64,000 nucleotides of DNA, from the NCBI RefSeq assembly GCF_001027105.1, contig NZ_CP011526.1, positions 2,691,073 to 2,755,072 on the forward strand. Direction: 5' to 3'. The notes under the pieces were generated by a model that saw only the letters and a list, made by a program, of their open reading frames with translations, made no database searches and had not been told where the DNA came from. Position 1 is the first letter of the stretch; every line of letters begins with the position of its first letter. The position numbers and the translations under genes are program-made. The stretch is from Staphylococcus aureus (GTDB taxonomy: Bacteria > Bacillota > Bacilli > Staphylococcales > Staphylococcaceae). Shown here in pieces: positions 28,073 to 37,880 of the stretch.

Positions 28073-29054
28073 ATTTTGCACTCCATTCTTTAACAATTTC
28101 TTCTAATTGCTTTAACTGTGATGCTGTTGCAATTGAGTATCTTACATAGCCCTTCATCACCGGCTCATCATAAAAGCGAGGTTTAAATCCTTGTTCATAT
28201 ACGTATTGTCCTAATTGTTGCGCTGCTGAGCCTTTAGTAAGTACAAAATTAGCATTTGATGGGAACACTGACATTTTATCTGCAACATGTGTATCAAATA
28301 TTTGTTTTAACTGCTCAGCTAACTGTCGTTGCATCGTTAAAAATTGTCTTGTCTCTTCTCTATGTCTAAAAATATAAGTCGCAATATTTAGCGTAAATAC
28401 ATTTAATGGATATGGATGTTCTATTTTTTGAATATGCTTTATCGTTCCAGCAGTACTAATTAAGACACCTAATCTTAAGCCGGCAATTCCAAACGCCTTT
28501 GATAATGTACGCATTCTTAAGATGTGTGGTGCCAGTTCCACGTCATATGCCGTACCATAATCTAAATATGCTTCATCAATGACAAAGTATCCGTTTAATG
28601 CTTTCATCTTATCTGCAATAGCTGTTAAAAATGCCGTATCAAATTGCTTGCCTGAAGGGTTATGTGGATTACTCATAATAAAAAATGATGGTTGTACTTC
28701 ATCGATTTTCGTTAAAATGGTTTCCAAATCAAACGTTAAATCTGATCCTGCATCTACAAATGCAATTTCACGATTTACTTGTGCCGCATATGCTTGATAC
28801 ATAAAAAAATCAGGATTTAGCGTTAATGCCGGACCTTCTGGCATGATCAGCATTAACTTTTGAATCAATTCATCAGATCCATTTCCTGCAATAATTTGTT
28901 CAGGCGATAATCCGTAAAACTTAGCATAAGCTTCCTTGAATTGTTCATATGCTGCATCAGGATATAAATTATATGGCGTTGCACTAATAATAGACGTCAT
29001 TGTTTTTTCATCCAACGGCGTAACTGGACTTTCATTTTTATCAATATAAATCAT
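28041..29054 (-). CDS. hisC: Histidinol-phosphate aminotransferase HisC (PLP-dependent, class I/II fold)
   Basis: A 337-residue aminotransferase that makes histidinol phosphate from imidazole acetol phosphate and glutamate. The PLP-binding lysine is in RTLSKAFGIAGLRLG; SNPHNPSGKQF and DEAYLDYG are the other cofactor motifs. ATG 29054 follows GGGGAGTG. The protein is slightly shorter than many HisC proteins, but all core motifs are present. Its position between hisD and hisB supports a histidine role rather than another aminotransferase activity. Confidence 0.93.
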   Translation of the reverse strand: MIYIDKNESPVTPLDEKTMTSIISATPYNLYPDAAYEQFKEAYAKFYGLSPEQIIAGNGSDELIQKLMLIMPEGPALTLNPDFFMYQAYAAQVNREIAFVDAGSDLTFDLETILTKIDEVQPSFFIMSNPHNPSGKQFDTAFLTAIADKMKALNGYFVIDEAYLDYGTAYDVELAPHILRMRTLSKAFGIAGLRLGVLISTAGTIKHIQKIEHPYPLNVFTLNIATYIFRHREETRQFLTMQRQLAEQLKQIFDTHVADKMSVFPSNANFVLTKGSAAQQLGQYVYEQGFKPRFYDEPVMKGYVRYSIATASQLKQLEEIVKEWSAKYDLSKTTKHS

Positions 29055-29069
29055 TTCAATTACACTCCC

Positions 29070-30320
29070 CTAAGACTGACGTATTAAAATAGACTGCTGG
29101 TGATTGTATAATGCTTCAACATGAGCAATATGTTGTGCTGAATCAGCAATTTGTTCAAACGTATCTTTTGATAAATGGATGACCGTGTTCCGTGTTAAGA
29201 AATCATTGACCGATAACCCATTGGTAAATCTAGCTGTTCTATTTGTAGGTAATACATGACTTGGACCTGCAACGTAATCTCCTATGACCTCTGGCGAATA
29301 ATGTCCAATAAACAATGCACCCACATATTTCACTTTTTCAATATATGGTTGAGGATTTACTGTTTGAATCGACGCATGTTCAGGCGCGATTGTATTCATG
29401 ACATGGCATGCTTCATCAAAATTACTAGCATGGATAAGGTAGTGTTGATTAGCGATACTTTTAGAAACAATGTCGTATCTGTCCACATTAGGCAATGCTT
29501 TAGCAATACGTGATTCTAAATCTTTAAGGACTTGCGCATCTTCACTAATGGCATATGTACGTGCTAATTCATCATGTTCTGCTTGTGCAAAAACATCATA
29601 TACGATGGCATCTAAATCTGCTGTTTCATCAATAATAAGTGCTATTTCTGTTGGTCCAGCTATTTGGTCAATACCTACTTGTCCAAATAAATATTTCTTG
29701 GCATATGCAACAAATTGATTGCCTGGACCTACAATCTTATCAACTTTAGGTATCGTTTCTGTGCCATAAGTTAACGCAGCAATACTTTGAGCACCACCAA
29801 CTTGAAATACTTGATCAACTTGCGTAATATAGCATGCTGCTAATACTTCTTGAGACACACCATTAGGTTGAGGTGGTGTCACAACGACAATATTTTCCAC
29901 ACCTGCTACTTGTGCTAACGTCGCTGTCATTAATACCGTTGAAGGATAACTTGCTTTACCACCAGGCACATAAATACCGACACTTTCTAGTGGATGGTAT
30001 ATTTCATAACACTCCACTGATTCTTCTAACTGTTGATTCGTCTGTTTAATACTTTCTTGATATGCTTTAATTCTTTCATAACTTTGTTGTAATGCTTGTT
30101 TTGTTTTTTCATCTAATGTGTCAAATGCTGCTTTAATTTGTTCATGACTAATTTCTAAATGATCTGTTTTCGTATGATCGAATGTTAGATTATACATTTT
30201 CAAAGCCTTATCTCCATGAACTTTAACTTCCTGACAAATATCGCGAATAATTGGATACAATGACTCATCTAATGGTGCTTCTAATGAAAATTGATTTAAA
30301 AATTGTTGTGCATTAAGCAT
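29070..30320 (-). CDS. hisD: Histidinol dehydrogenase HisD
   Basis: A 416-residue zinc enzyme that oxidises histidinol twice to histidine using NAD+. Family blocks seen: [65 protein letters not shown], and near the C-terminus [10 protein letters not shown] with the zinc and catalytic His. ATG 30320 (MLNAQQF) matches family length. An alternative TTG at 30326 sits closer to the GGAGGTG and could also be used. It overlaps hisG by 8 nt. Confidence 0.96.
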   Translation of the reverse strand: MLNAQQFLNQFSLEAPLDESLYPIIRDICQEVKVHGDKALKMYNLTFDHTKTDHLEISHEQIKAAFDTLDEKTKQALQQSYERIKAYQESIKQTNQQLEESVECYEIYHPLESVGIYVPGGKASYPSTVLMTATLAQVAGVENIVVVTPPQPNGVSQEVLAACYITQVDQVFQVGGAQSIAALTYGTETIPKVDKIVGPGNQFVAYAKKYLFGQVGIDQIAGPTEIALIIDETADLDAIVYDVFAQAEHDELARTYAISEDAQVLKDLESRIAKALPNVDRYDIVSKSIANQHYLIHASNFDEACHVMNTIAPEHASIQTVNPQPYIEKVKYVGALFIGHYSPEVIGDYVAGPSHVLPTNRTARFTNGLSVNDFLTRNTVIHLSKDTFEQIADSAQHIAHVEALYNHQQSILIRQS

Positions 30321-30927
30321 TGGCAATAGACACCTCCAAAGAGCGAATAAATTGCTCTATTAATTGTGATTTTTTAAAATAAGCTGCTTTATTAGTTATT
30401 AATCTTGCATTGATATCACTAATATGTTGCTTTTCAACCAGTCCGTTCGCTTTTAGCGTAGTACCTGTTTGAACGATGTCGACAATTCCGTCTACCATAT
30501 CTACAACACAGGCCAATTCAACAGAGCCATTCAATTTAATCAATTCGACATCAATACCTTTTGATTTAAAATATGTTTCAGCAGTATGAACATAACTCGT
30601 TGCGATTTTACGATAATTGGTCGTTTCAGGTTTCGCTGCAACCGCAAAATGACATGCTCCAAAAGGCATATTCAACAAATTATTAACATTATATTGGCGC
30701 TCATCTAATATGTCGCTACCAACAATGCCTATGTCTGCCATTCCTTGTTCCACATAGATTGGCACGTCACTTCCTTTTACTAAAATGCATTCAATATTAT
30801 CTACACTTAATAATAATTGGCGTTCTCTATTTTTTAATGTTTCTGATAATGTCGTATATTCAATTACATCTAAATAGTTAATTAAACTATCCATTAGACG
30901 TCCTTTGGCTATGGCGATTCTTAACAT
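30313..30927 (-). CDS. hisG: ATP phosphoribosyltransferase catalytic subunit HisG (short form)
   Basis: A 204-residue short-form HisG catalysing the first committed step (ATP + PRPP to phosphoribosyl-ATP). Short-form HisG lacks the C-terminal regulatory domain and requires HisZ, which is encoded immediately upstream with an 18-nt gap. Motifs: [16 protein letters not shown] at the N-terminus, [10 protein letters not shown], and the PRPP loop [15 protein letters not shown]. Confidence 0.95.
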   Translation of the reverse strand: MLRIAIAKGRLMDSLINYLDVIEYTTLSETLKNRERQLLLSVDNIECILVKGSDVPIYVEQGMADIGIVGSDILDERQYNVNNLLNMPFGACHFAVAAKPETTNYRKIATSYVHTAETYFKSKGIDVELIKLNGSVELACVVDMVDGIVDIVQTGTTLKANGLVEKQHISDINARLITNKAAYFKKSQLIEQFIRSLEVSIANA

Positions 30928-30944
30928 TGTGCATACTCCCTTAC

Positions 30945-31763
30945 TTAAAGTGTTAATCCTAATCCAAACCCTTCGATGCTTCCTTTGTAATAACCACCTG
31001 TTAAAACTCGAGATTCATTTTCAGCAAAATGACATTGAATAAATAAACCTGTGTAATAGGATCTAGGTGGCTGCGCAGTAATATCTAAATGGATGTCTTT
31101 GTAACCTTGTTTATGTAACCAACGTTCCCATATTTTTAATTCAACGAGTGCTGGATGGTCATTTGGAATATAGTGTTCCAATACATTTAATTGTTGTTGC
31201 GTATTCTCTTTCAAGATTTGCACGATTGGATGTTCAGTCGACAAATATGTAACCAGTCCCGATAAATTACGTTCCTCAATCATTGATAGTATGTCTGGTG
31301 TTTGTAACGATTTATCGAGTAAGGCATCAAGCAATTGATAATGTCCCAATACAACAAAATGCACGTTGTCTCTCAACTGCTGTTGAATAAACTGAATAAA
31401 GAGCTTTAAGCTCTGTTGCACATTCGCTAATGATGGTGCATAGTTTTCCAAACCAACTTGTACAGCCGCTTCATTATTCCGAATGATTAAACCTGTGTAT
31501 GCCACTTTTGTTGCTGCAGTTGGATACATTGAGTAATAACGCAATAATTGATCTGTAAAATCATTTCGAAGTGCATAAATTTGATGCTCATGTTGCCAAA
31601 AATTTCGCTCACCCATCTGCTGCAAATCCTCATGGTTCAATTGTTTCCAGTCCAACTTTTCAACCACACTAAAATCAACTAACTCATAATCCGCTTTATT
31701 AAAATATTTTAAAAATGCTGTTTCCGATTCTTTTAACGCAATTAATTGTTCTGAATTATTCAC
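30945..31763 (-). CDS. hisZ: ATP phosphoribosyltransferase regulatory subunit HisZ
   Basis: A 272-residue paralogue of class II histidyl-tRNA synthetase that forms the hetero-octamer with short HisG and confers histidine feedback inhibition. Histidyl-tRNA synthetase-like motifs are diverged but visible ([17 protein letters not shown] near motif 2, [13 protein letters not shown] and [17 protein letters not shown] near the C-terminus). GTG 31763 is chosen because AAAGGGTGG precedes it; the open frame continues upstream to 31802 without a ribosome binding site. First gene of hisZGDCBHAF-hisIE. Histidine control of this operon could act at 31764-31930, but no T-box or leader peptide is evident. 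Confidence 0.92.
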   Translation of the reverse strand: MNNSEQLIALKESETAFLKYFNKADYELVDFSVVEKLDWKQLNHEDLQQMGERNFWQHEHQIYALRNDFTDQLLRYYSMYPTAATKVAYTGLIIRNNEAAVQVGLENYAPSLANVQQSLKLFIQFIQQQLRDNVHFVVLGHYQLLDALLDKSLQTPDILSMIEERNLSGLVTYLSTEHPIVQILKENTQQQLNVLEHYIPNDHPALVELKIWERWLHKQGYKDIHLDITAQPPRSYYTGLFIQCHFAENESRVLTGGYYKGSIEGFGLGLTL

Positions 31764-31936
31764 TCGACCACCCTTTACTTTCAATACTGTATTTAAAATC
31801 ACTTGGTATTTTCGTTGTTTGCTTTACTTCTCTACCACGCTAAAGTGTAATATGATTAATAACTTATCATTTTTAGCAATACATTACAACCTTTTTCAGA
31901 AAATTCGGTGTATTGATTTTAAAATTTTTTAAAATA

Positions 31937-32026
31937 AAAAAGGCAAGACATTTGTGCCTATAAAAATGCTTAACCAAGATTTTTATATTGAAGTTGTACT
32001 TCTTGCACATATTGTCCTTGCCTTAT
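31937..32026 (-). terminator. Long hairpin terminator between the deacetylase gene and the his operon
   Basis: AAGGCAAGACATTTGTGC (from 31940) pairs with GCACATATTGTCCTTGCCTT (ending 32024). On the minus strand it is followed by TTTTTTATTTT. It lies about 40 nt after the stop of the polysaccharide deacetylase gene and about 170 nt before hisZ. The intervening 31764-31936 must carry the his promoter. Confidence 0.85.
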
Positions 32027-32067
32027 TATGTAAAGTTATTTTCTTTCTATCTTTTTATTAAATTTAA

Positions 32068-33192
32068 CTATTCTTCATAATCCCGATTCCCTTTAAAGTA
32101 ACGTCTATCTTGTTTACTATATACATTTTCAGGATTAAAAAACGGTTTGAGTTTATATTTAAATTCAAATAAGTTTAGACCATCAATCGCAACCCTATCT
32201 TGGTAAACGTTCGTTGCTGATATATCTGTAAAATTGTTTGGACCGACACCTGCAATAAACTTAAACTCTGCTTCATCTACCAAATAATCATACGCTTGTG
32301 TATGTCTATCCTGTGCGCCATGTGGAAATACAAACATATCTGTTTTACCTACAATTGGTTCAACTTCATCTTTCCATCTTTTAGTATCACGTTTAATACC
32401 TTCTAAAGATGTTTTTTCAAAATTAATGTGACCATATGAATGACTCGCAAATGACCATCCATCCCGTTTCATTGCGCGAACAACTTCCTCAGCTGCCTTT
32501 TTATTCTTTGTATAATCTTTACTCGTTAATTCATTCGTGCGATAACCTAATACGCCCTCATAACCGGTTAAAGCAACAACACCTTTTTCACCATTTAAAG
32601 AAAAATCTGGATGCTCTTTTACAAATTTATTTAAAATTGGCACGATATCATTGTCATCAGAATAAGTAGCATGGCCTTTTTTGTCTGTAGTTTCAGAAAC
32701 AACATGTTTATTTTTATCGAGTACTAAACGGTCAGCATAACCATGGTGTCTCATGTAACTATAGTAATTCATATCATCAATTGAGATGATTAGTGGCTTT
32801 TTACCTTTCGGCAATTTTATTTTTTTGGCTTTTACATGATGAGATGATAAGTCGTATACATCATGTGGATTAACGATGATGTAATTATTTTTATATAATT
32901 CGTTCAATGATTTTTTAAATTCACTTACAGTAATCATCCAATCATTGTTGCCCTTAGCTTGGTGTGTATCTCCTGTAAACGCAACTTTTGGGTCTGTAAT
33001 TAATGGGTGATAAAACACATGATAAACTTGGCCGTGATATGTTTCCCAATGTTCATCCATTTTCGATTTATGCTTTGCATACTCATTTGGATTAACAGAT
33101 TTATTTTGAGCTTTCTCATTTTGCTTGGAACAGCTATATAACAATGCAACTGATAATAACAGAAAAAATAGCAATAAATATTTTTTATGCAT
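32068..33192 (-). CDS. Lipoprotein polysaccharide deacetylase (NodB-type)
   Basis: A 374-residue predicted lipoprotein: hydrophobic signal (about 4-19), lipobox LLYSC with Cys at residue 21, then a NodB-type polysaccharide deacetylase domain. Motifs: LIISIDDMNYYSY with the catalytic and metal Asp pair, FASHSYGHINF with metal His residues, and FVFPHGAQDRHTQ. It is a second deacetylase in the window, about 12 kb from icaB, and both share a DDM motif, but this one is membrane-anchored on the outer face. It may act on another cell-surface polymer. Single-gene unit with its own terminator. Substrate not identified. Confidence 0.88.
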   Translation of the reverse strand: MHKKYLLLFFLLLSVALLYSCSKQNEKAQNKSVNPNEYAKHKSKMDEHWETYHGQVYHVFYHPLITDPKVAFTGDTHQAKGNNDWMITVSEFKKSLNELYKNNYIIVNPHDVYDLSSHHVKAKKIKLPKGKKPLIISIDDMNYYSYMRHHGYADRLVLDKNKHVVSETTDKKGHATYSDDNDIVPILNKFVKEHPDFSLNGEKGVVALTGYEGVLGYRTNELTSKDYTKNKKAAEEVVRAMKRDGWSFASHSYGHINFEKTSLEGIKRDTKRWKDEVEPIVGKTDMFVFPHGAQDRHTQAYDYLVDEAEFKFIAGVGPNNFTDISATNVYQDRVAIDGLNLFEFKYKLKPFFNPENVYSKQDRRYFKGNRDYEE

Positions 33193-33309
33193 TAAACATT
33201 CTCCCTATGTTTTATTATGCACAATTATAACATTTTTATTATGTGGCTCATAACTTTTTAAGAAACTGTTGGGATTTTAATTTTATTTTTTAGATAATGT
33301 CATAGTATT

Positions 33310-33807
33310 TTATTTATAAAACACAATATCTCCTTGATTGATAATGTCGTCCATAGTATCGTCTCGCTTGAATTTAAGCCTTTCTGCTAAATTTATTGAA
33401 CGTTGGTTACACTTATTTGTCCTGATAACTTTTACTGTTTCTTGATCGATATAATTCACAAAATTTGTGATTGCTGTAATAGCCTCACATGCGTACCCTT
33501 GTCCTTCAAAACTTGGATGTAATTTATAAAATAAATTTAATACTGTTTCTTGCTTTAATTGTCGATATTCATATCCACAAATACCAATAACACTACAATC
33601 TATTTTTTTTACCAATACAAAGTAACCAAATTGATATTGTTGCCAATGGTTTCGCCATTTTTCAATCCACCGTTGTGTGTCTAATTTGGAATTATGTAAA
33701 CCTTTGGGAGTGTATATATTTGCTTGTGGATGACTACAAATATTATAAAGTTCAATTAAATGCGAGGAACTTGGAATCATTAAATTTAATCTTTCAGTAT
33801 TTATCAT
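33310..33807 (-). CDS. GNAT N-acetyltransferase, RimJ/RimL-like
   Basis: A 165-residue GNAT acetyltransferase of the RimJ/RimL/ribosomal-protein-acetyltransferase subtype. The N-terminus MINTERLNLMIPSSSHLIELYN is typical (TERLxL), as are YFVLVKKIDCSVIGICGYE and YKLHPSFEGQGYACEAITAI (acetyl-CoA loop) followed by TNKCNQRSINLAERLKF. A strong GGAGGGAGA precedes ATG 33807. Just downstream of the ECF operon, 46 nt after ecfT, possibly co-transcribed with it. Substrate unknown. Confidence 0.85.
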   Translation of the reverse strand: MINTERLNLMIPSSSHLIELYNICSHPQANIYTPKGLHNSKLDTQRWIEKWRNHWQQYQFGYFVLVKKIDCSVIGICGYEYRQLKQETVLNLFYKLHPSFEGQGYACEAITAITNFVNYIDQETVKVIRTNKCNQRSINLAERLKFKRDDTMDDIINQGDIVFYK

Positions 33808-33853
33808 TAAATGTCTCCCTCCTATTTCTATTTAAAGACTATTTATATGAATA

Positions 33854-34687
33854 CTAATGCCACGGGTTGAAATATCGACTATTATTTAAAAAGAATAATG
33901 TAACTACTAACATCAGAAGTATTAACGTCAAACACAAAACAACATAATCATCTTTTTTTAATTGTTTTTTGACGTACCAGGTTCTCCTTTTATACTGTCC
34001 GAATTGTCTTAACTCCATAGCAGTACTAATAGTGTCAATTCTTTCGATACTAGAAAATATTAAAGGTAACACAATGCGTTTGATACCTTTAACACGGCTA
34101 GTAAATTTTGCTTTTTTCGAATTATCATATCCTCTTGCTTGTTGCGCTTGTGAAATATTAAAATATGTTTCTTGAATATCTGGAATATACCTTAATGCTA
34201 GTGAGACTGCGTAACTGATTTTATAATTCACACCTAGCTGATTTAAACTTGCAGCAAAATGACTCGGATTCGTTGTGAATAAAAATATTAACGCTAAAGG
34301 AACTGTACTAATATATTTTAATATTAGATTAAAAAGATAGAATAATTCCTGTGATGTTAGCGTAAATCGACCAATACCATTGACTAACTCTGTACGCTGA
34401 TTATAAATCTTCACACCATATTCAGGGTCAAATATGTACACGGCAATAATATTTAATATTGTGAAAAACAGAATGAATTTAACAACAAAGCGAACTTGTT
34501 TCCATTCAATATGAGCATATTTGACCAATAAAATAGATGAAGCACTAATTAAAATTAAATATCTTGTGTCATAAGTCACCATTGCAGAAATAGAAACAAC
34601 TAATAAGAATAAAAGTTTAACAGTCGCATTTAATTGATGAATACGACTATTTCCCGGGTGAAAACCTATAGTATTATATTGATTCAT
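33854..34687 (-). CDS. Energy-coupling factor transporter transmembrane subunit EcfT
   Basis: A 277-residue EcfT/CbiQ-family membrane protein. About five to six hydrophobic helices are visible, including about 28-45 and 240-262. The cytoplasmic coupling motif AQQARGYDNSKKAKF (A-R-G type) and the second motif SIERIDTISTAMELRQFG (E-x-A-x-x-x-R-x-FG) contact the ATPase subunits. It overlaps the ATPase gene by 4 nt. With the UPF0397 S component upstream it forms a complete dedicated ECF importer. Confidence 0.9.
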   Translation of the reverse strand: MNQYNTIGFHPGNSRIHQLNATVKLLFLLVVSISAMVTYDTRYLILISASSILLVKYAHIEWKQVRFVVKFILFFTILNIIAVYIFDPEYGVKIYNQRTELVNGIGRFTLTSQELFYLFNLILKYISTVPLALIFLFTTNPSHFAASLNQLGVNYKISYAVSLALRYIPDIQETYFNISQAQQARGYDNSKKAKFTSRVKGIKRIVLPLIFSSIERIDTISTAMELRQFGQYKRRTWYVKKQLKKDDYVVLCLTLILLMLVVTLFFLNNSRYFNPWH

Positions 34688-36396
34688 TGGCGTCTCACCT
34701 TCCTATCATGGTTAATAAATAATTGTACTAATTTCTGTGGCTCGCTAATCCCTATATATTCGGCCATTTCAAATAGCGATGTTTGTCTCAATGATGCAAT
34801 CTCACAGATTTTTTTATCATTTAAAACCAATACTGGCGTGGTATCAGCAACGACTTGACCTTTTGATAATACAACTGTTCTTGAACTATACTCAGACAAT
34901 AAATGCATATCATGCGTAATCATAATAATCGTCTTCCCCTGTCTGTTTAGTTCAATTAAAAATGACATTATCTCATTATAATGATAGAAATCTTGACCAG
35001 CAGTCGGTTCATCCAATATGATTATTTCCGGATTTAAGACTAAAACAGATGCTATAGTGACCCTCTTTTTTTGACCATAGCTTAAAGCTGCAATTGGCCA
35101 ATTCCGAAATGCATAAAGTCCGCATATTTTGAGCACATTCTCTACTCGTATCTTTATATCTGATTCTTTCATACCTCGTGCTCTTAACCCTAATGCTACT
35201 TCATCGTAAATCATTTTTTCAGAAATCATATGATTTGGATTTTGCATCACATAACCTACGAATTCAGATCGTTCGCTAATTGACAATTGATTAAATCCCC
35301 TATTACAAAATTGGATATTACCTGTTATATCTAAAAATCCACAAATTGCTTTAGCAAGTGTTGATTTGCCGGCACCATTGTGACCAACTATACTAAGCAT
35401 TTCTCTTCTATAAACATTTAATTGAACATTATTAAGTACACTATTACTATAGTCACTATATTGAACACATACCTCATTTAATTCTAATAGCGGTTCAGAT
35501 TTGTACTTATTATCATTATTTGCAGATGTTTCATCTATCCATTTTTTCACTTTAAATTTAACATGTTCACTCATACAAACGTCACGTAAATTCGCTAAGT
35601 TATCAATGGATTCGACATCTACTTCTGCATATTTAAGCGCTGTACAGTATAATGGTTCACGTATGCCTGCTTCTTTAAGCTTAGATGATTTTAGCAAATC
35701 ACTAGGCGTTGTATTAGCGATGATTTTTCCATCTTTAAAAAGAAGAACTCTATCAAACGTATCATCTAATGATTCTTCTAATCGATGTTCGACAATAATC
35801 ATCGTTGACTTTGTTTCTTCATGAATATTGTTTAACAATCTCAGCGTTTCATGTCCTGTCGCAGGATCTAAATTGGCCAGTGGCTCATCCAATATTAAAA
35901 TAGGCGTACGATGGATTAATATACCACCTAATGAAACGCGTTGTTTTTGACCTCCAGATAAATCTTGCGGTCGGTGATTTAAATGTTCTATCATGCCAAC
36001 TTTTTCAGCCCAATAACTTACATTTTTCTTCATATCATCTTGTTCAACACAATTATTTTCTAATAAAAAGGCCATATCTTCAGCTGCTGTTAAGCCTATG
36101 AACTGTCCATCTGTATCTTGTAAAACTGTACCAACAACATTAGATCTATCATGTAAACAACTAACGGTTGCATCTTGATTATTTATATATAGTTCCCCAG
36201 TTATGTTACCTTTAGTTTTAAATGGAATTAATCCGTTTATGCAATTTGCAAAAGTCGATTTACCACTACCCGAAGCACCAACTACTAATACTTTTTCTCC
36301 TGGATAAATATCAACATTTATATTCTGTAATGTAGGTGTTGCTTGACTATGATATTGAAAACTAAAGTCTTTGAACGAGATAATTGGTTCAGTCAT
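34684..36396 (-). CDS. ECF transporter ATPase, two ABC domains fused in one chain
   Basis: A 570-residue protein in which two EcfA-type ABC domains are fused, replacing separate EcfA and EcfA'. Domain 1 (about 1-240): Walker A VVGASGSGKSTF, signature LSGGQKQRVSLGG, Walker B ILILDEPLANLDP. Domain 2 (about 300-560): Walker A VGHNGAGKSTLA, signature LSYGQKKRVTIAS, where LSYGQ replaces LSGGQ, and Walker B IIILDEPTAGQD. ATG 36396 follows GAAAGGTAATG. It powers uptake through the EcfT and UPF0397 partners. Confidence 0.93.
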   Translation of the reverse strand: MTEPIISFKDFSFQYHSQATPTLQNINVDIYPGEKVLVVGASGSGKSTFANCINGLIPFKTKGNITGELYINNQDATVSCLHDRSNVVGTVLQDTDGQFIGLTAAEDMAFLLENNCVEQDDMKKNVSYWAEKVGMIEHLNHRPQDLSGGQKQRVSLGGILIHRTPILILDEPLANLDPATGHETLRLLNNIHEETKSTMIIVEHRLEESLDDTFDRVLLFKDGKIIANTTPSDLLKSSKLKEAGIREPLYCTALKYAEVDVESIDNLANLRDVCMSEHVKFKVKKWIDETSANNDNKYKSEPLLELNEVCVQYSDYSNSVLNNVQLNVYRREMLSIVGHNGAGKSTLAKAICGFLDITGNIQFCNRGFNQLSISERSEFVGYVMQNPNHMISEKMIYDEVALGLRARGMKESDIKIRVENVLKICGLYAFRNWPIAALSYGQKKRVTIASVLVLNPEIIILDEPTAGQDFYHYNEIMSFLIELNRQGKTIIMITHDMHLLSEYSSRTVVLSKGQVVADTTPVLVLNDKKICEIASLRQTSLFEMAEYIGISEPQKLVQLFINHDRKVRRQ

Positions 36397-36448
36397 GATA
36401 TATCATTACCTTTCTATATTCATTTACATATCTGATTCAACAAAATAA

Positions 36449-37003
36449 CTATTCCTTACGTAAACTACCTTTTTTAATTTGAGATGAAGCATATGCTTTT
36501 AATAATATTGTCCCAATAATGCCAACTGAAATAATATTTAATACTGCAGAGATAACACCTTGTGTATAAACCTTGTTAGCTGGTTCGTTATAAATCAAAA
36601 TATCTAATGTTGGTGCAATAAGTGCCCAGCAAATAATATTCGCAATAATTTGACCGATATTAAAATAAACCATCGATTTCCTAGAAAATCGGCCTGAAGA
36701 AAGATTTAATTTTAGTCCAATCCAGCCATATAAACAGCCTATAATTCCCGAGCAAATAACCCAACTCCACCAGGCACTACCGTATGTCGTAAAATCTTTA
36801 ATAGCATGTCCAACTAATCCAGTCATTAAACCAGCAAAAGGTCCAAATATTGCAGATATTAATGCTAAAAATGCATATGATGTTTCTATATTCGTATTAG
36901 GAAAACCTGTTGGTATTACAACAAAACGCCCTAAAATTACAAATACCGCTGCTCCTATACCAATTGCAACAACAGTTTTAACTGAAATATCTTGTTTTTT
37001 CAT
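36449..37003 (-). CDS. UPF0397-family ECF substrate-specificity (S) component
   Basis: A 184-residue membrane protein with about five to six transmembrane helices, of the UPF0397 family, known as predicted S components of ECF transporters. Typical blocks are [31 protein letters not shown] and [25 protein letters not shown]. Its substrate is not established. The neighbouring DUF62 gene hints at a SAM-, adenosine- or nucleoside-related compound. ATG 37003 is preferred over 37009 because AAGGAG is 8 nt upstream of it. Confidence 0.88.
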   Translation of the reverse strand: MKKQDISVKTVVAIGIGAAVFVILGRFVVIPTGFPNTNIETSYAFLALISAIFGPFAGLMTGLVGHAIKDFTTYGSAWWSWVICSGIIGCLYGWIGLKLNLSSGRFSRKSMVYFNIGQIIANIICWALIAPTLDILIYNEPANKVYTQGVISAVLNIISVGIIGTILLKAYASSQIKKGSLRKE

Positions 37004-37031
37004 CTTCATTACTCCTTACATAAAAAATTCA

Positions 37032-37880
37032 TTATATTGATGGTGCTTTAGATAAATGAATCGTCCAATCATTTCCAGTACCAATATGATATAAATCTGA
37101 AAATGAGTCTTGATTGACTGCTACACCAATATTTACTAGCGAGTTAACATACACAAGAGGTTCACCCACATTAACATCTGCAAACGATCGCGCAAATTTA
37201 ATAATATTTTGATAGACTTTCTTATCTTGATGATAAATTGTTACCACCAAATTATTACCATGAACAATTTCCAAGGATTTTAAGAATGCCAATGGAATAT
37301 TTGTCCATAATGACCCAAATCTGATATCTAAAATATCAATGCTTCCTGTAACAGAATCCTCATTTTTTGTCACTTCTCTTATTTCTAATGCCTCAATACT
37401 ATCAACATTAATTGCCTGACCGAGACGTTCAAACGCTATCTTATTTGCAGCTAATCTCGCACCATTGTATGCATAAACATCTCTACCATGAAAAGTATGA
37501 CTTTCTTCCGAATGAGGCAATCGGCTTTTCACTTCATCAATTTCGATAACTTTTTTAATACCTTCGTAATGTTTAATATGACTTAAAGAACCATTATCAG
37601 GTGTAATAATGTAATGACCTGAATATGTTAAGCAAGCAATGCTCCGCCTATCACTACCTACACCCGGGTCTACCACTGATACAAAAACTGTGCCTTTAGG
37701 CCAGTATTTTACAGTTTGATATAAACGATATGACGCTACCCAAATGTCATACGGTGGTATATCATGCGTTAAGTTTTCAACACGTATATCATCACTTACA
37801 GTATATGCAACTCCATACATTGCACTTACAGCGCCATCACTAAGTCCAAAATCTGATTGCAATACCAAATAATTTCCCAT
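37032..37880 (-). CDS. DUF62 / SAM hydroxide adenosyltransferase-like protein
   Basis: A 282-residue protein of the DUF62 family (SAM hydroxide adenosyltransferase, which cleaves S-adenosylmethionine to adenosine and methionine; fluorinase relatives). The N-terminus LVLQSDFGLSDGAVSAMYGV has the conserved QSDFG with the SAM-binding Asp. FVSVVDPGVGSDRRSIACL, TPDNGSLS and FHGRDVYAYNGARLA (with the conserved FHGRD) are other hallmarks. GGAGGCATTTT precedes ATG 37880. First gene of the ECF operon, behind a promoter with TTGACT and TACTAT spaced 17 bp at 37967-37995. The co-transcription suggests a link between SAM breakdown and nutrient uptake. Confidence 0.88.
   Translation of the reverse strand: MGNYLVLQSDFGLSDGAVSAMYGVAYTVSDDIRVENLTHDIPPYDIWVASYRLYQTVKYWPKGTVFVSVVDPGVGSDRRSIACLTYSGHYIITPDNGSLSHIKHYEGIKKVIEIDEVKSRLPHSEESHTFHGRDVYAYNGARLAANKIAFERLGQAINVDSIEALEIREVTKNEDSVTGSIDILDIRFGSLWTNIPLAFLKSLEIVHGNNLVVTIYHQDKKVYQNIIKFARSFADVNVGEPLVYVNSLVNIGVAVNQDSFSDLYHIGTGNDWTIHLSKAPSI

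Noticed and set aside
31764..31936. T-box or His leader peptide controlling the his operon
   Set aside because: No T-box sequence (TGGNACC-type) and no His-rich short frame is visible upstream of hisZ; the strong hairpin nearby fits the terminator of the preceding gene.
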